Source of the DNA: Thermoanaerobaculum sp.
Lineage (GTDB): Bacteria > Acidobacteriota > Thermoanaerobaculia > Multivoradales > UBA5704
DNA: 64,000 nucleotides
Direction of reading: 5' to 3'
Assembly (NCBI GenBank): GCA_021154885.1
Contig: JAJKHS010000013.1
Location: 1 to 64,000, forward strand
Part shown: one piece after another, positions 8,269 to 16,795 of the stretch
Layout: every line of letters starts with the position of its first letter
Position numbering within the stretch: the stretch's first letter is position 1
Made by a program: the position numbers and the translations under genes
Notes under the pieces: model-generated
Database searches by the model: none
Told to the model about the DNA's origin: nothing
Seen by the model: the letters and a program-made list of their open reading frames with translations, nothing else

Positions 8269-9384
8269 ATGCCAGACCGCCCCACCGTCGCCGTCGACCT
8301 CCGGGCCCTGGTGCCCGCCGCCACCGGCATCGGCGTCTACACCCGCTCGCTGCTCCTGGGACTGGCGGCCCGCGGCGGCCTGCGTTACTTGGGGATGGCG
8401 CACCGCCCGCCGCGCGAGGCCGGCGAGCTCGCGGCGGCGGGGATCGGCCTCGAGCACCAGGAAGCTCCGCTCGGCGTGATCTGGCAGCAGCTCCGGCTGC
8501 CGCGCCGGCTGGCTCGCGGCGACGTCGACCTCTTCTGGTCGCCGCTCATCACCCTGCCCCTGCGCTGTCCGGTCCCGGCCGTGGCCACGGTGCACGACCT
8601 GACGGCCATGCTCATGCCCGAGATGCACACGCTCAAAGTGCGGTGGAGCCTCCTCCCCTTCCTGCGCTCCTCCTTCGAGCAGGCCCGGCGGCTGGTGACC
8701 ATCTCCAGGGCCACGGCGGACGACCTGGCGTTCCATTTCCCCCAGTGCCGGGAGAAGATCCGGGTCGTCTACCCCGGGATCGACCCCGAGTTCCGGCCGG
8801 GCGAGCCGGCGGAGATCGCGGCCACCCGGGCGGAGCTGGGAGCGCCGGAGGGGTACGTCCTCTTTGTGGGGACCCTTGAGCCGCGCAAGAACGTGGGCAT
8901 CCTGATCGATGCCTGGGAGATGCTGCGGGCGGAGGACCCGCGCCTCCTCCCCCTCGTCCTCGCCGGCCCCAGCGGCTGGGGGAGCGAGCGGCTGGCGCGG
9001 CGCATCCAGGCCCTCGCTCCCCTGGGGGTCCAGTCGCTGGGGCGAGTGGAGCGCTCGCGGCTGGTGCGGCTGTTCCAGGCCGCCCGCGTCTTCGTCTACC
9101 CGTCGCTCTACGAGGGCTTCGGCTTCCCCGCCGCCGAGGCCCTGGCCTGCGGCGTGCCGGTGGTGGCCTCCAACAGCTCCAGCCTCCCCGAGGTGGTGGG
9201 TGACGCCGGCCTGCTGGTGGAGCCGGGCGACGCCGGCGCCTTGGCGGCGAAGATCGCCTCCATCCTCGGCCACCCCGGCCGCGAGGCCGAGCTGCGGGCC
9301 CGCGCTCCCGGCCAGGCCGCTCGCTTCCGCTGGGACCGGGCGGCGAGGGAGATGGAAGAGGTGTTCTTCGAGGCGCTGGGTTAG
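8269..9384 (+). CDS. Glycosyltransferase family 4, 371 aa
   Basis: This is a GT-B fold enzyme with all expected landmarks. The N-terminal domain starts VAVDLRALVPAATGIGVYTR. It continues with TVHDLTAMLMPEMHTL, VTISRATADDLAFHFP, the linker YVLFVGTLEPRKNVGILIDA, and the donor-binding segment VYPSLYEGFGFPAAEALACG near residues 280-300. It is divergent from the membrane cassette A gene (24 bp apart) and convergent with cassette B. The GIG(V/T)Y loop groups it with the genes at 2969 and 11598. Mannosyl- or rhamnosyltransferase activity is plausible but not provable here. Confidence 0.92.
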   Translation: MPDRPTVAVDLRALVPAATGIGVYTRSLLLGLAARGGLRYLGMAHRPPREAGELAAAGIGLEHQEAPLGVIWQQLRLPRRLARGDVDLFWSPLITLPLRCPVPAVATVHDLTAMLMPEMHTLKVRWSLLPFLRSSFEQARRLVTISRATADDLAFHFPQCREKIRVVYPGIDPEFRPGEPAEIAATRAELGAPEGYVLFVGTLEPRKNVGILIDAWEMLRAEDPRLLPLVLAGPSGWGSERLARRIQALAPLGVQSLGRVERSRLVRLFQAARVFVYPSLYEGFGFPAAEALACGVPVVASNSSSLPEVVGDAGLLVEPGDAGALAAKIASILGHPGREAELRARAPGQAARFRWDRAAREMEEVFFEALG

Positions 9385-9403
9385 GGCTAGGAGCCCGCGC
9401 CAC

Positions 9404-9512
9404 CAGGGACTGCAGGGACTCCAGAGACTGCAGGAACATGAAGACCAGAGCCGAGACTGGAGCTTCCTCGTCCTGCTGTCCCTGGTGTCCCTGCTGTCCC
9501 TGTCTTCGGCAT
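9404..9512. repeat. Imperfect inverted repeat between convergent genes
   Basis: The left arm (9404-9438), CAGGGACTGCAGGGACTCC and onward, is matched by the reverse complement of the right arm (about 9474-9511), which contains CCTGCTGTCCCTGGTGTCCC. Each arm is itself built of short CAGGGAC-type repeats. The element fills the gap between two convergent genes, so it may act as a two-way transcription barrier or be a small mobile palindrome. Confidence 0.6.
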
Positions 9513-9517
9513 TTCTC

Positions 9518-10960
9518 CTAGGCCCTCAACGCTCGAGGCAGCCACCCCGCCCGCCGCAACAGGTCCCGCAGGCTCAGGGCGAAGAGCACGAGCAACGGCA
9601 CCGAGGCCTGGAGCAGGAAGCGGTTCCAGGTCGACATTACGACGAAGTCCGGCCGCAGGCTGATCGTGGCGTAGATCCAGCCCACGCCCAGAGGAACCCC
9701 GGCCGCAAGGAGCAGGGGGAACACTGGCCGCCGGCGCAGCCCGCGCCAGCCGGCGGCCAGCACCAGGGGCGCCACCGACCAGAAGAGGCCCCAGTTGAGG
9801 AAGCTCACCATCTCGGCGCGCGCGTCCCGGGCGAGCCGCGGGACGCGCGTCAGGATCCCCGGCCAGAGCAGTGACCGGGACGTGGCCTGCTCGAAGCTCT
9901 CGAAGCTCTCGGGGATGCCGGCCCGCCAGGAGAGCAGCAGGATCAGGGCCAGCGCGACCGGCAAGGCCGCGAGGGCGAGCGCCCGCCAGCGCTGTCGCCA
10001 GAGGCGGCGGCGCCGCTCGCGCCCCCTTCCCGGAACGAGAGGATAGAGGGCGGCCAGCACCAGCGCCACCGGCGCGAGGATCTCGCCCTCGGCCTTGGTG
10101 AGCACGGCGGCGGCCAGCAGGATCCCCGCCGCCAGCCCCGCGGACGGCCGCAGGCGGGCATGCGGAGAGTGGAGGAGCAGCAGCAGGCCGCCGCCGAAGA
10201 AGCACGCCAGCGGCAGGTCGCTGTACGCAGACGCCGCTCCCCCCGCCGCTGCGAAGGCGGGAAAGGAGAGCAGGGCGGCGGACAGGGTCGTCCACGCGGC
10301 CGCGGCACGGCCCGCCAGAACCTCGGCACCACTGTAGATCAGCAGCAGCCAGACAGGGAAGAAGGCGCCATACAGAGGCCGGAAGGCGTGGTGGTCCAGG
10401 TCCGACCGGGTCGCCTCGAGCACCGCCACCTGGGCCACGGGCATCAGCAGCGGATACCAGGGGTGGGAGACGTACCATCCCCGCTGGGTCAGCGCGGCCG
10501 GGTGGACCGTCCCCTCGCTGCGCACGTAGCGCGCCTGGGCGCTCCAGGTCATGCGCCCGTCCCAGTCCGTCAGCGGATGGCTCAGGGTGTCGCAGAGCAG
10601 GGCCAGGGAGACCAAGACGCCGGCCCCCAGCGCCAACCATTCCACGAGCCGCTTCGGCCTCTTTCGCTTTCGCCGGGCGACCGACGGCGGCCGGCGGCGG
10701 CGCAGCCACGAGACGGCCCCCGCGAGGACCGGCGCGGCGGCCACTGCCAGAATGGCCGGAGAGCGCAGCGGCACGGCCAGCCAATGGGAGAGAGCGTAGA
10801 GCGCTCCCGCCGTCCAGGCGACGCCCAGGAGCCAGGCGTGAGCCAGGCGGCGGGCCGCCGGCAGCTCGCGCACCGCCGGCAGGAGCTCGGCGAGGCCGGC
10901 GCCCGGAGCGGCGAAGAGCGCCACGCCGGCGAGCCCTTTCAGGGCCTCAGCCGGGACCAT
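9518..10960 (-). CDS. Polytopic membrane protein, cassette copy B, 480 aa
   Basis: This is a paralogue of the protein at 6345-7790, with the same order of hydrophobic segments and shared motifs: DWDGRMTWSAQARY, GWYVSHPWYPLLMPVAQ, AYSDLPLACF and SWRAGIPESFESFE. The start is ATG at 10960, overlapping the upstream gene by 14 bp. It ends WLPRALRA, shorter at the C-terminus than copy A. The architecture suggests a GT-C-like transferase or flippase-associated enzyme of the glycan locus; the exact reaction is unknown. Confidence 0.75.
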   Translation of the reverse strand: MVPAEALKGLAGVALFAAPGAGLAELLPAVRELPAARRLAHAWLLGVAWTAGALYALSHWLAVPLRSPAILAVAAAPVLAGAVSWLRRRRPPSVARRKRKRPKRLVEWLALGAGVLVSLALLCDTLSHPLTDWDGRMTWSAQARYVRSEGTVHPAALTQRGWYVSHPWYPLLMPVAQVAVLEATRSDLDHHAFRPLYGAFFPVWLLLIYSGAEVLAGRAAAAWTTLSAALLSFPAFAAAGGAASAYSDLPLACFFGGGLLLLLHSPHARLRPSAGLAAGILLAAAVLTKAEGEILAPVALVLAALYPLVPGRGRERRRRLWRQRWRALALAALPVALALILLLSWRAGIPESFESFEQATSRSLLWPGILTRVPRLARDARAEMVSFLNWGLFWSVAPLVLAAGWRGLRRRPVFPLLLAAGVPLGVGWIYATISLRPDFVVMSTWNRFLLQASVPLLVLFALSLRDLLRRAGWLPRALRA

Positions 10961-11414
10961 GGCTCACCGCCATCCGGCGCAGGAAATCGTCGCGATCGAG
11001 CAGCACCGCCGGATGGTGGGGGAACGCGATGACCACCCAGCGCGGCCCGGCCGGCAGGCTCCACGGCCGCCGGGCCGGGCCGGCCAGCTCGCTCAGCCGG
11101 CCCACGTAACGGGCCCGCCGGGGCGCGAGCTCGAAGCGCACCCAGTAGGTCGAGCCCTGCCACTCCTCGCCGCCGTCGAGGAGCAGGTAGTCGCCGCCGG
11201 CCGGGATGGCGCGGCGGATCGCGTCCAGGGCGGCCGCCTCCGGGGCTCCCAGCACGCGCACATGGGCGCCCCGGGCGTCCTCCCCCGCCAGCGACACGAC
11301 CTCGAAAAAGCGGCGCGCGACGCGGGTCGCCGTCAAAGGGAGAGCCGCCAGCAGCGACACCGCCAGCAGGGCCAGCGCCACGGTGCGGAATACGGAACCC
11401 GCGAAGGAGAGCAC
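10947..11414 (-). CDS. Membrane-anchored small protein, cassette copy B, 155 aa
   Basis: This is a paralogue of the protein at 7777-8244. I choose GTG at 11414 because it gives LSFAGSVFRTVALALLAVSL aligned with the start of copy A and an identical length of 155 residues; an ATG at 11432 would add six residues. A single N-terminal membrane helix precedes a soluble domain with the shared motifs GGDYLLLDGGEEWQGSTYWV and AGPRWVVIAFPHHPAVLLDR. The gene is coupled to the following membrane protein by a 14-bp overlap. The function is unknown. Confidence 0.7.
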   Translation of the reverse strand: MLSFAGSVFRTVALALLAVSLLAALPLTATRVARRFFEVVSLAGEDARGAHVRVLGAPEAAALDAIRRAIPAGGDYLLLDGGEEWQGSTYWVRFELAPRRARYVGRLSELAGPARRPWSLPAGPRWVVIAFPHHPAVLLDRDDFLRRMAVSHGPG

Positions 11415-11437
11415 GGCGGCATTGTCTATCATGATTT

Positions 11438-11525
11438 CCCTGGGACCGCCGGCGTCCCGCCGGCCTGCTGACTTTGTTTTTAAAAAAGAAGTTAGTAGCC
11501 GGCGGGACGCCGGCGGTCCCAGGGG
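11438..11525. repeat. Palindromic intergenic element, copy 1 of 3
   Basis: An arm containing TGGGACCGCCGGCGTC is followed by an AT-rich centre (TTTGTTTTTAAAAAAGAAG) and the reverse complement GACGCCGGCGGTCCCA. The same arms flank different AT-rich centres at 20188-20290 and 57494-57590. All copies sit between genes. This is the layout of REP or MITE-like elements. Confidence 0.8.
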
Positions 11526-11597
11526 TACAATGCGCCGCGCACTGTCCGGTATACGGGACAGGCACTAGAATCAGACCAGCAACCCGCGGAGCAGGCC

Positions 11598-12734
11598 TTG
11601 CCCTATACGATCGGCATCGACGCCAGGAAGATCCAGGACTTCGGCATCGGCACCTACGTCCGGAACCTCGTCCGGTCGCTGGCCGCCATCGATTCCGAGA
11701 ACCACTACGTGCTGCTGGCCAAGCCTGGCGATCGCGAGGGGCTGCTCGACCTGCCGGACAACTTCCAGGTCGCCCTGGAGAGCTCGCCCGTCTACTCCCT
11801 GCGCGAGCTGGTGGCCCTCTCCTGGCACCTCTACCGGCGCAAGCTCGACCTCTACCACTCCACTCACTACGTGCTGCCGGCCTGGGTCGGGTCGAAGGTG
11901 GTGGTCACCATCCACGACATCATCCACCTCCTCTACCCGGAGTTCCTGCCGAGCCACCTGGCCTTCCTCTATGCCCAGCGGATGATTCGCCGCAGCCTCA
12001 CCCGCGGCGACCGCATCATCGCCGTGTCGCAGAACACGAAGAACGACTTGGAGCATCATTTCGAGGTTGGCCGCCGCAAGATCCAGGTCATCCACAACGG
12101 CGTCGAGGACATCTTCCGCCACCGCCTGCCGGTGGAGGACCTGCAGCGCTGGCTGCGCGACCTGGGAGTCGCCCAGCCCTACCTGCTGTTCGTGGGCAAT
12201 CCTGCCAAGCCGCACAAGAACCTGGATACCGTGGTGCAGGCCTACGCCCGCGCCCGGCGCATGGCCCAGTTCGACGCGCCGCTGATCTGCGTCGGCAGCC
12301 GGGAGGGGTCGGAGTTCAAGATCCGGCAGCGGGCCAACTACCTGGGGATCGGCGACAAGGTCCGCCTGCTGGGCCACGTGGCGCACGAGGCGCTGCCGGC
12401 GATCTACCAGGGGGCGACGCTGTTCCTCTACCCGACGCTCTACGAGGGGTTCGGGCTGCCGGTGATCGAGGCCATGGCCTCGGGGGTGCCGGTGATCACC
12501 TCCAACACCTCGGCGCTCAAGGAGATCGCCGAGGGGTATGCCCACCTCGTCGACCCGCTGGACCTCGACGGCATTGCCAAGGCGATCGCTCATCTCATGG
12601 GTAACCCCGAGGCGCGGGCGAAGCTGATCCAACTCGGCGAGCGCCGAGCCGAGGACTTCCGCTGGGACGAGACGGCGCGGCGGACGCTGGACGTCTACCT
12701 CTCAGTCATCGAGGGCCGGGGAGAGGCGGGGTGA
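11598..12734 (+). CDS. Glycosyltransferase family 4, 378 aa
   Basis: The start is TTG at 11598 (YTIGIDARKIQDFGIGTYVR), with GGAGCAGG upstream. Landmarks are TIHDIIHLLYPEFLPSH, IAVSQNTKNDLEHHF, VIHNGVEDIF, the linker LLFVGNPAKPHKNLDTVVQA, and LYPTLYEGFGLPVIEAMASG with the donor-binding Glu. The protein is soluble or peripheral and acts on lipid-linked glycan at the cytoplasmic face. The stop overlaps the GTG of the next gene (GTGA), so the two glycosyltransferases are translated together. The palindromic element lies upstream. Confidence 0.92.
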   Translation: MPYTIGIDARKIQDFGIGTYVRNLVRSLAAIDSENHYVLLAKPGDREGLLDLPDNFQVALESSPVYSLRELVALSWHLYRRKLDLYHSTHYVLPAWVGSKVVVTIHDIIHLLYPEFLPSHLAFLYAQRMIRRSLTRGDRIIAVSQNTKNDLEHHFEVGRRKIQVIHNGVEDIFRHRLPVEDLQRWLRDLGVAQPYLLFVGNPAKPHKNLDTVVQAYARARRMAQFDAPLICVGSREGSEFKIRQRANYLGIGDKVRLLGHVAHEALPAIYQGATLFLYPTLYEGFGLPVIEAMASGVPVITSNTSALKEIAEGYAHLVDPLDLDGIAKAIAHLMGNPEARAKLIQLGERRAEDFRWDETARRTLDVYLSVIEGRGEAG

Positions 12735-13891
12735 TCCCGTTCCAATTTCCGCCGGCGCCGCCGCGACCGGGGCCGCCCCGGCCGCGGGTGGCCCTGGTGC
12801 ACGACTGGCTGACCGGCATGCGCGGCGGCGAGAAGGTGATCGAGGTGCTGGGCGCGCTCTACCCCGACTCTCCCCTCCACACCCTCTTCCACTTCCCTGG
12901 CAGCGTCAGCCCGGCGATCGAATCGCACCCCATCCGCACCAGCTTCCTGCAGAAGGCGCCGGGGATCCGCCGCCATTACCGCAGCTACCTCCCCCTCTTC
13001 CCCGCCGCCATCGAGGAGTTCGACCTCTCGGGCTTCGACGTCGTCTTAAGCTCCAGCCACTGCGTGGCCAAGGGGGTCATCGCGCCGCCCGACTCCTTCC
13101 ACCTCTGCTACTGCCACACCCCCATGCGCTACGCCTGGGACCAGGAGCACGCCTACTTTCCGAAACGCACGGGCGCGGGGCCGCGGCTGCGATCGCTGGC
13201 GCTCACCGCCCTGCGCGCCTGGGACGTTTCGTCCGCGGCGCGCGTAAACCTCTTTGTCGCCAACTCCCGCTTCGTGGCGCGGCGAATCGAGACCTACTAC
13301 GGCCGCCCCGCCGAGGTGGTGCATCCACCCGTGGACGTGGAGTTCTTCACTCCCGGCAAGACCCGCGACCGGGACAGCCGGGAGAAGGGATACTGTCTGA
13401 TGGTCTCCGCCCTGGCGCCCTACAAGAAGGTCGAGCTGGCCATGGCGGCGTGCGAGAAGCTGGGCCTCGAGCTGCGCATCGTGGGCGAGGGGCCCGAGCG
13501 CAAGCGCCTGGCCGGTATTGCCCGGGGGGCCACCGCGAACGTCCGCTTCCTGGGGAAGGTCGGCGCCGGCGAGCTGCGCGAGCTCTACCGCGGTGCCCGG
13601 CTCTTCCTGCAGCCCGGCGTGGAGGACTTCGGCATCGCCTCGGTGGAGGCCCTCGCCTGCGGCACGCCGGTGGTCGCCGCGGCGCGCGGCGGCATCCTCG
13701 ACGTGGTGGAGGATGGCCGGCACGGCGTGCTCTACGCGGACTGGGAGGGACCCTCGGCCCTGGCCGGCGCGATTGACAAAGCCAGCCGGATCGGATTCAA
13801 TGAATTGGACCTGCGCGATCGGGCGGAGTCGTTCTCTGTCTCGCGATTCACCGCGCGCATTCGCGCTCTTTTATCTCATCGGCTTAGCTGA
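12731..13891 (+). CDS. Glycosyltransferase family 4, WbaZ-like, 386 aa
   Basis: The start is GTG at 12731, overlapping the previous stop by 4 bp. After a Pro-rich N-terminus the sequence RVALVHDWLTGMRGGEKVIE is the signature of the mannosyltransferase subgroup related to WbaZ. It is followed by HCVAKGVIAPP, CYCHTPMRYAWDQ, VANSRFVARRIETYYGR, VSALAPYKKVELAM, IVGEGPERKRLAGIA and the C-terminal LQPGVEDFGIASVEALACGT. In this subgroup the donor-site motif reads GVEDFGI rather than YEGFG. The gene precedes the priming sugar transferase by 13 bp, which is a typical exopolysaccharide operon order. Confidence 0.92.
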   Translation: MIPFQFPPAPPRPGPPRPRVALVHDWLTGMRGGEKVIEVLGALYPDSPLHTLFHFPGSVSPAIESHPIRTSFLQKAPGIRRHYRSYLPLFPAAIEEFDLSGFDVVLSSSHCVAKGVIAPPDSFHLCYCHTPMRYAWDQEHAYFPKRTGAGPRLRSLALTALRAWDVSSAARVNLFVANSRFVARRIETYYGRPAEVVHPPVDVEFFTPGKTRDRDSREKGYCLMVSALAPYKKVELAMAACEKLGLELRIVGEGPERKRLAGIARGATANVRFLGKVGAGELRELYRGARLFLQPGVEDFGIASVEALACGTPVVAAARGGILDVVEDGRHGVLYADWEGPSALAGAIDKASRIGFNELDLRDRAESFSVSRFTARIRALLSHRLS

Positions 13892-13904
13892 GGGTGCCTC
13901 TCCT

Positions 13905-15332
13905 TTGATCCAGGAACGACACAGGAAGACGGCTGGTCTCTACCTCTTCACGGACGTCGCGGCGACACTGGCCGCCTTCTTCGCCGCCTGGCTGCTGCGC
14001 TTCGAGGTCGCCGTGATCCCGGTGACCAAGAACGTCCCCGAGTTCGGCCCCTATCTACAACTGGTGCCGTTCGTGATGATTTTGTGGCCGGTGGTCTTCT
14101 ACTTCCACGGCCTCTACCAGAGCCGCCGGGGCCGGAGCCGGGTGGACGAGGTGCTCACCATCGGCCTCGCCGTGCTCCTGGCCACCGTGCTCCTCTCGGT
14201 GGTCATCGCCTGGTACCGGCCGCCGGCGTGGCCCGGCAGCCGCGAGTACTTTACCTACAGCCGCGCCTTCGTCGGGCTGTTCGCGCTGGTGGACCTGGGT
14301 CTCGTGGCCTCGTCGCGCATGGTGGTGCGCTCAGGGTTGCGGCGCGTGCGCAGCTCCGGGCACAACCTGCAGCGCATCCTGGTGGTGGGCGCGGGATTGC
14401 TGGGCCGCGAGATCACCACCAAGATCCTCGCCCACCGCGAGATGGGCTTCGAGGTCGCGGGCTTCCTCGACGACGATCCCGGCAAGCAGGGGACGACGAT
14501 CTGCGGCGTGCCCGTGCTCGGCACTCTGCGCCAAGCCGAAGAGGTCGTCGGGACGCAGGGCATCGATCAGGTTTTCATCACCCTGCCCCTCGAAGCCCAC
14601 AAGAAGGTCCTGCAGCTCATCGACCTGATGGCCCGCGAGTGCGTGGAGATCAAGCTGGTGCCCGACATCCTTCAGTACGCCACCTTGAAGGCGGCGCTCG
14701 AGGACCTCGACGGCACGCCGGTGATCAACCTCTCGCAGGTGCCGCTCCAGGGCTGGAGCAGCATGGTCAAGCGCACCATGGACCTCACGATCGCCTCGGC
14801 CGCGGCGGTCGTGCTGCTGCCGCTGTTCCCCGTCATCGCGCTCGCCATCTGGCTCGAGGACCGCGGCCCCATCTTCTACCGCCAGGAGCGTATGGGGCTC
14901 GACGGCCGTTCATTCATGATCCTCAAGTTCCGTTCCATGCGCGTCGACGCCGAAGCCACCAGCGGTCCGGTGTGGGCGATCAAGGACGATCCGCGCCGCA
15001 CGCGCGTCGGCAGCCTGCTGCGCCAGTGGTCGTTCGATGAGTTGCCGCAGGTCTGGAACGTCCTCACCGGCGACATGTCGATCATCGGCCCACGCCCCGA
15101 GCGGCCGACGTTCGTGCGGGAGTTCAAGCACAAGATCCCGCGCTACATGCTGCGCCACCGCGTGAAGTCGGGCATCACCGGCTGGGCCCAGGTGCACGGC
15201 TGGCGCGGCAACACCTCGATCAAGAAGCGCATCCAGTACGATCTCTACTACATCCAGAACTGGTCGCTGTCGCTCGACTTCAAGATCCTCTGGATGACCC
15301 TGCGCTACGCGCTGCGCTTCAACGCCTACTAG
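13905..15332 (+). CDS. Undecaprenyl-phosphate sugar phosphotransferase (WcaJ-like), 475 aa
   Basis: This enzyme primes glycan synthesis by moving a sugar phosphate onto undecaprenyl phosphate. Four to five N-terminal membrane segments (GLYLFTDVAATLAAFFAAWL and following) precede a CoA-binding-like Rossmann domain (ILVVGAGLLGREITTKIL). The C-terminal catalytic domain of the bacterial sugar transferase family begins VKRTMDLTIASAAAVVLLPL and contains GPIFYRQERMGLDGRSFMIL, KFRSMRVDAE, SFDELPQVWNVLTGDMS, GPRPERP and the final YDLYYIQNWSLSLD. A start at TTG 13905 with GAGGG upstream gives the usual family length; the longer open frame lies inside the previous gene. Confidence 0.92.
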   Translation: MIQERHRKTAGLYLFTDVAATLAAFFAAWLLRFEVAVIPVTKNVPEFGPYLQLVPFVMILWPVVFYFHGLYQSRRGRSRVDEVLTIGLAVLLATVLLSVVIAWYRPPAWPGSREYFTYSRAFVGLFALVDLGLVASSRMVVRSGLRRVRSSGHNLQRILVVGAGLLGREITTKILAHREMGFEVAGFLDDDPGKQGTTICGVPVLGTLRQAEEVVGTQGIDQVFITLPLEAHKKVLQLIDLMARECVEIKLVPDILQYATLKAALEDLDGTPVINLSQVPLQGWSSMVKRTMDLTIASAAAVVLLPLFPVIALAIWLEDRGPIFYRQERMGLDGRSFMILKFRSMRVDAEATSGPVWAIKDDPRRTRVGSLLRQWSFDELPQVWNVLTGDMSIIGPRPERPTFVREFKHKIPRYMLRHRVKSGITGWAQVHGWRGNTSIKKRIQYDLYYIQNWSLSLDFKILWMTLRYALRFNAY

Positions 15333-15512
15333 CCCCTTGCGGGCAAATCCTTATTCCGCGGGTATTTCACGGACTGTCGGCGGCGACTTGCAAAGTCGTG
15401 CGACGCCGGCGGAGCCGCGCGCGGCGCCCCTTGCGTCACGCTCCCGGCCCGCTTTCGCGAGCCGCGCGCGGCCACGGGGACAGGGACACTAAGGGTAGAG
15501 GCGTAAAAGCAC

Positions 15513-15542
15513 TTGACGCCCAAGATGTAGTGGGCGTAACCT
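15513..15542 (+). promoter_or_regulatory. Candidate sigma-70 promoter for the H1-like gene
   Basis: TTGACG (15513-15518) is separated by 18 bp from TAACCT (15537-15542), about 50 bp upstream of the H1-like start. The -35 is close to consensus and the -10 is weaker. Nothing else coding is seen in 15333-15595. Confidence 0.45.
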
Positions 15543-15595
15543 AAACGCATCACCACATGCCCGAACGTTGGGCATCCTTCAAAAAGGAGATCGGA

Positions 15596-15871
15596 ATGGC
15601 TAGCGCAAAGAAGTCTGCCAAGGCCCCTGCGAAGAAGGCCGCTGCCGCGAAGCCGGCAGCGAAGAAGACCGCGGCGAAGAAGACCACCGCCAAGAAAACC
15701 GTCGCCAAGAAGCCCGCCGCCAAGAAGTCGGCCAAGACTGCGACGGCGACCAAGAAGACCGCGGCCAAGAAGACCACCGCCTCCAAGAAGGTCACGGCTC
15801 CGAAAAAGGCTGCCAAGAAGACCACCGCCAAGAAGCCGGCGGCAAGAGCGTCTGCCAAAAAGGAGCAGTAG
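15596..15871 (+). CDS. Histone H1-like Ala/Lys-rich protein, 91 aa
   Basis: Almost the whole protein is built of AAKK, PAKK and TAKK repeats (ASAKKSAKAPAKKAAAAKPA and onward), as in bacterial H1-like nucleoid proteins and the tails of HupB-type proteins. There is no globular domain, so it should be a disordered polycation that binds DNA or RNA. A strong AAAGGAG box lies 6 bp upstream of ATG 15596. It stands alone between the polysaccharide locus and the pentose phosphate operon. The repetitive codons could promote slippage between relatives. Confidence 0.85.
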   Translation: MASAKKSAKAPAKKAAAAKPAAKKTAAKKTTAKKTVAKKPAAKKSAKTATATKKTAAKKTTASKKVTAPKKAAKKTTAKKPAARASAKKEQ

Positions 15872-16027
15872 GGCGGATTCAGAGAGGTTCAAGAAGGCGA
15901 CGTTCTGGACTTTTCCGGGGCGCTGTTTCTTTGTCGACCTCCATGGCTTGCATCACCAGCGTCGCCTAGCACGGCGTCACCGCCTCCGCCCCGAGACGAG
16001 AGCGTCGTGCCGGCTCCAAGAAGTCTT

Positions 16028-16795
16028 TCAGGCGGCCGTAGCCAGCAGGCGTGCCGCCGCTCGATCCACCAGCCACAAACGATTCCCTTCGACGATCTGC
16101 GCGGGATAGCGGTCGGGATCGCGCGGGCCTTCGAGCACCGCGCGCAGGGGCTCGGCCTTGTCTTCACCGCTGACCAGGAAGGCGGCGAGGCGCGCGTGGT
16201 TGAGCACCGGCGGCGTCAGCGTGATCCGGAAGGTGTGCTGCGCCTCGACCCACGGCGCCACGACGAGGCGCTCACTTTCGTGCACGGCCTCGCCGCCCGG
16301 AAACAGCGACGCGGTGTGCGCGTCCTTGCCGAGGCCGAGCAGCACGAGATCGAATCGCGGCCATTTGTCCCCAGCGTCGGCCGGCGCGAGATGAAAGAAG
16401 GCGCGCAACTCCGTTTCATAGGCCGCCGCCGCAACGGCCGCGTCCGGCTCCTCGGCGCGGATGCGATGGACGTTCTCCGCCGGCAGCGGCACCGCGTCGA
16501 GCATCGCCTCGCGTGCCATGCGAAAGTTGCTGTCGGGATGATCGGGCGGCACGTGGCGCTCGTCGCCCCAGAAGACATGGATGACGCTCCACGGCAATCG
16601 ATCGCGATACGGCGGGCTCGCCAGCATGCGATAGAGATCGCGCGGCGTGGAGCCGCCGGAGAGGACCCACGCGAAAAGGCCGCGCTCGCGCACCGCCTCC
16701 TCGGCGCGTTGCGCCACCTCTTCGGCCGCGGCGCTCGTCAGCTCCGCGGCATCGGCGAAAACGGCGAAAACACGGACCTCGCTCAACCCCGCCAT
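16028..16795 (-). CDS. pgl: 6-phosphogluconolactonase
   Basis: This enzyme hydrolyses 6-phosphogluconolactone to 6-phosphogluconate, the second step of the oxidative pentose phosphate pathway. Family landmarks are [56 protein letters not shown] and [19 protein letters not shown]. The usual DG(H/D)xASLFP motif appears as [11 protein letters not shown]. The start is ATG at 16795 ([13 protein letters not shown]), overlapping the end of zwf by 13 bp; longer frames upstream are zwf shadow. It is the last gene of the gnd-zwf-pgl operon. At 255 residues it has normal length. Confidence 0.93.
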   Translation of the reverse strand: MAGLSEVRVFAVFADAAELTSAAAEEVAQRAEEAVRERGLFAWVLSGGSTPRDLYRMLASPPYRDRLPWSVIHVFWGDERHVPPDHPDSNFRMAREAMLDAVPLPAENVHRIRAEEPDAAVAAAAYETELRAFFHLAPADAGDKWPRFDLVLLGLGKDAHTASLFPGGEAVHESERLVVAPWVEAQHTFRITLTPPVLNHARLAAFLVSGEDKAEPLRAVLEGPRDPDRYPAQIVEGNRLWLVDRAAARLLATAA

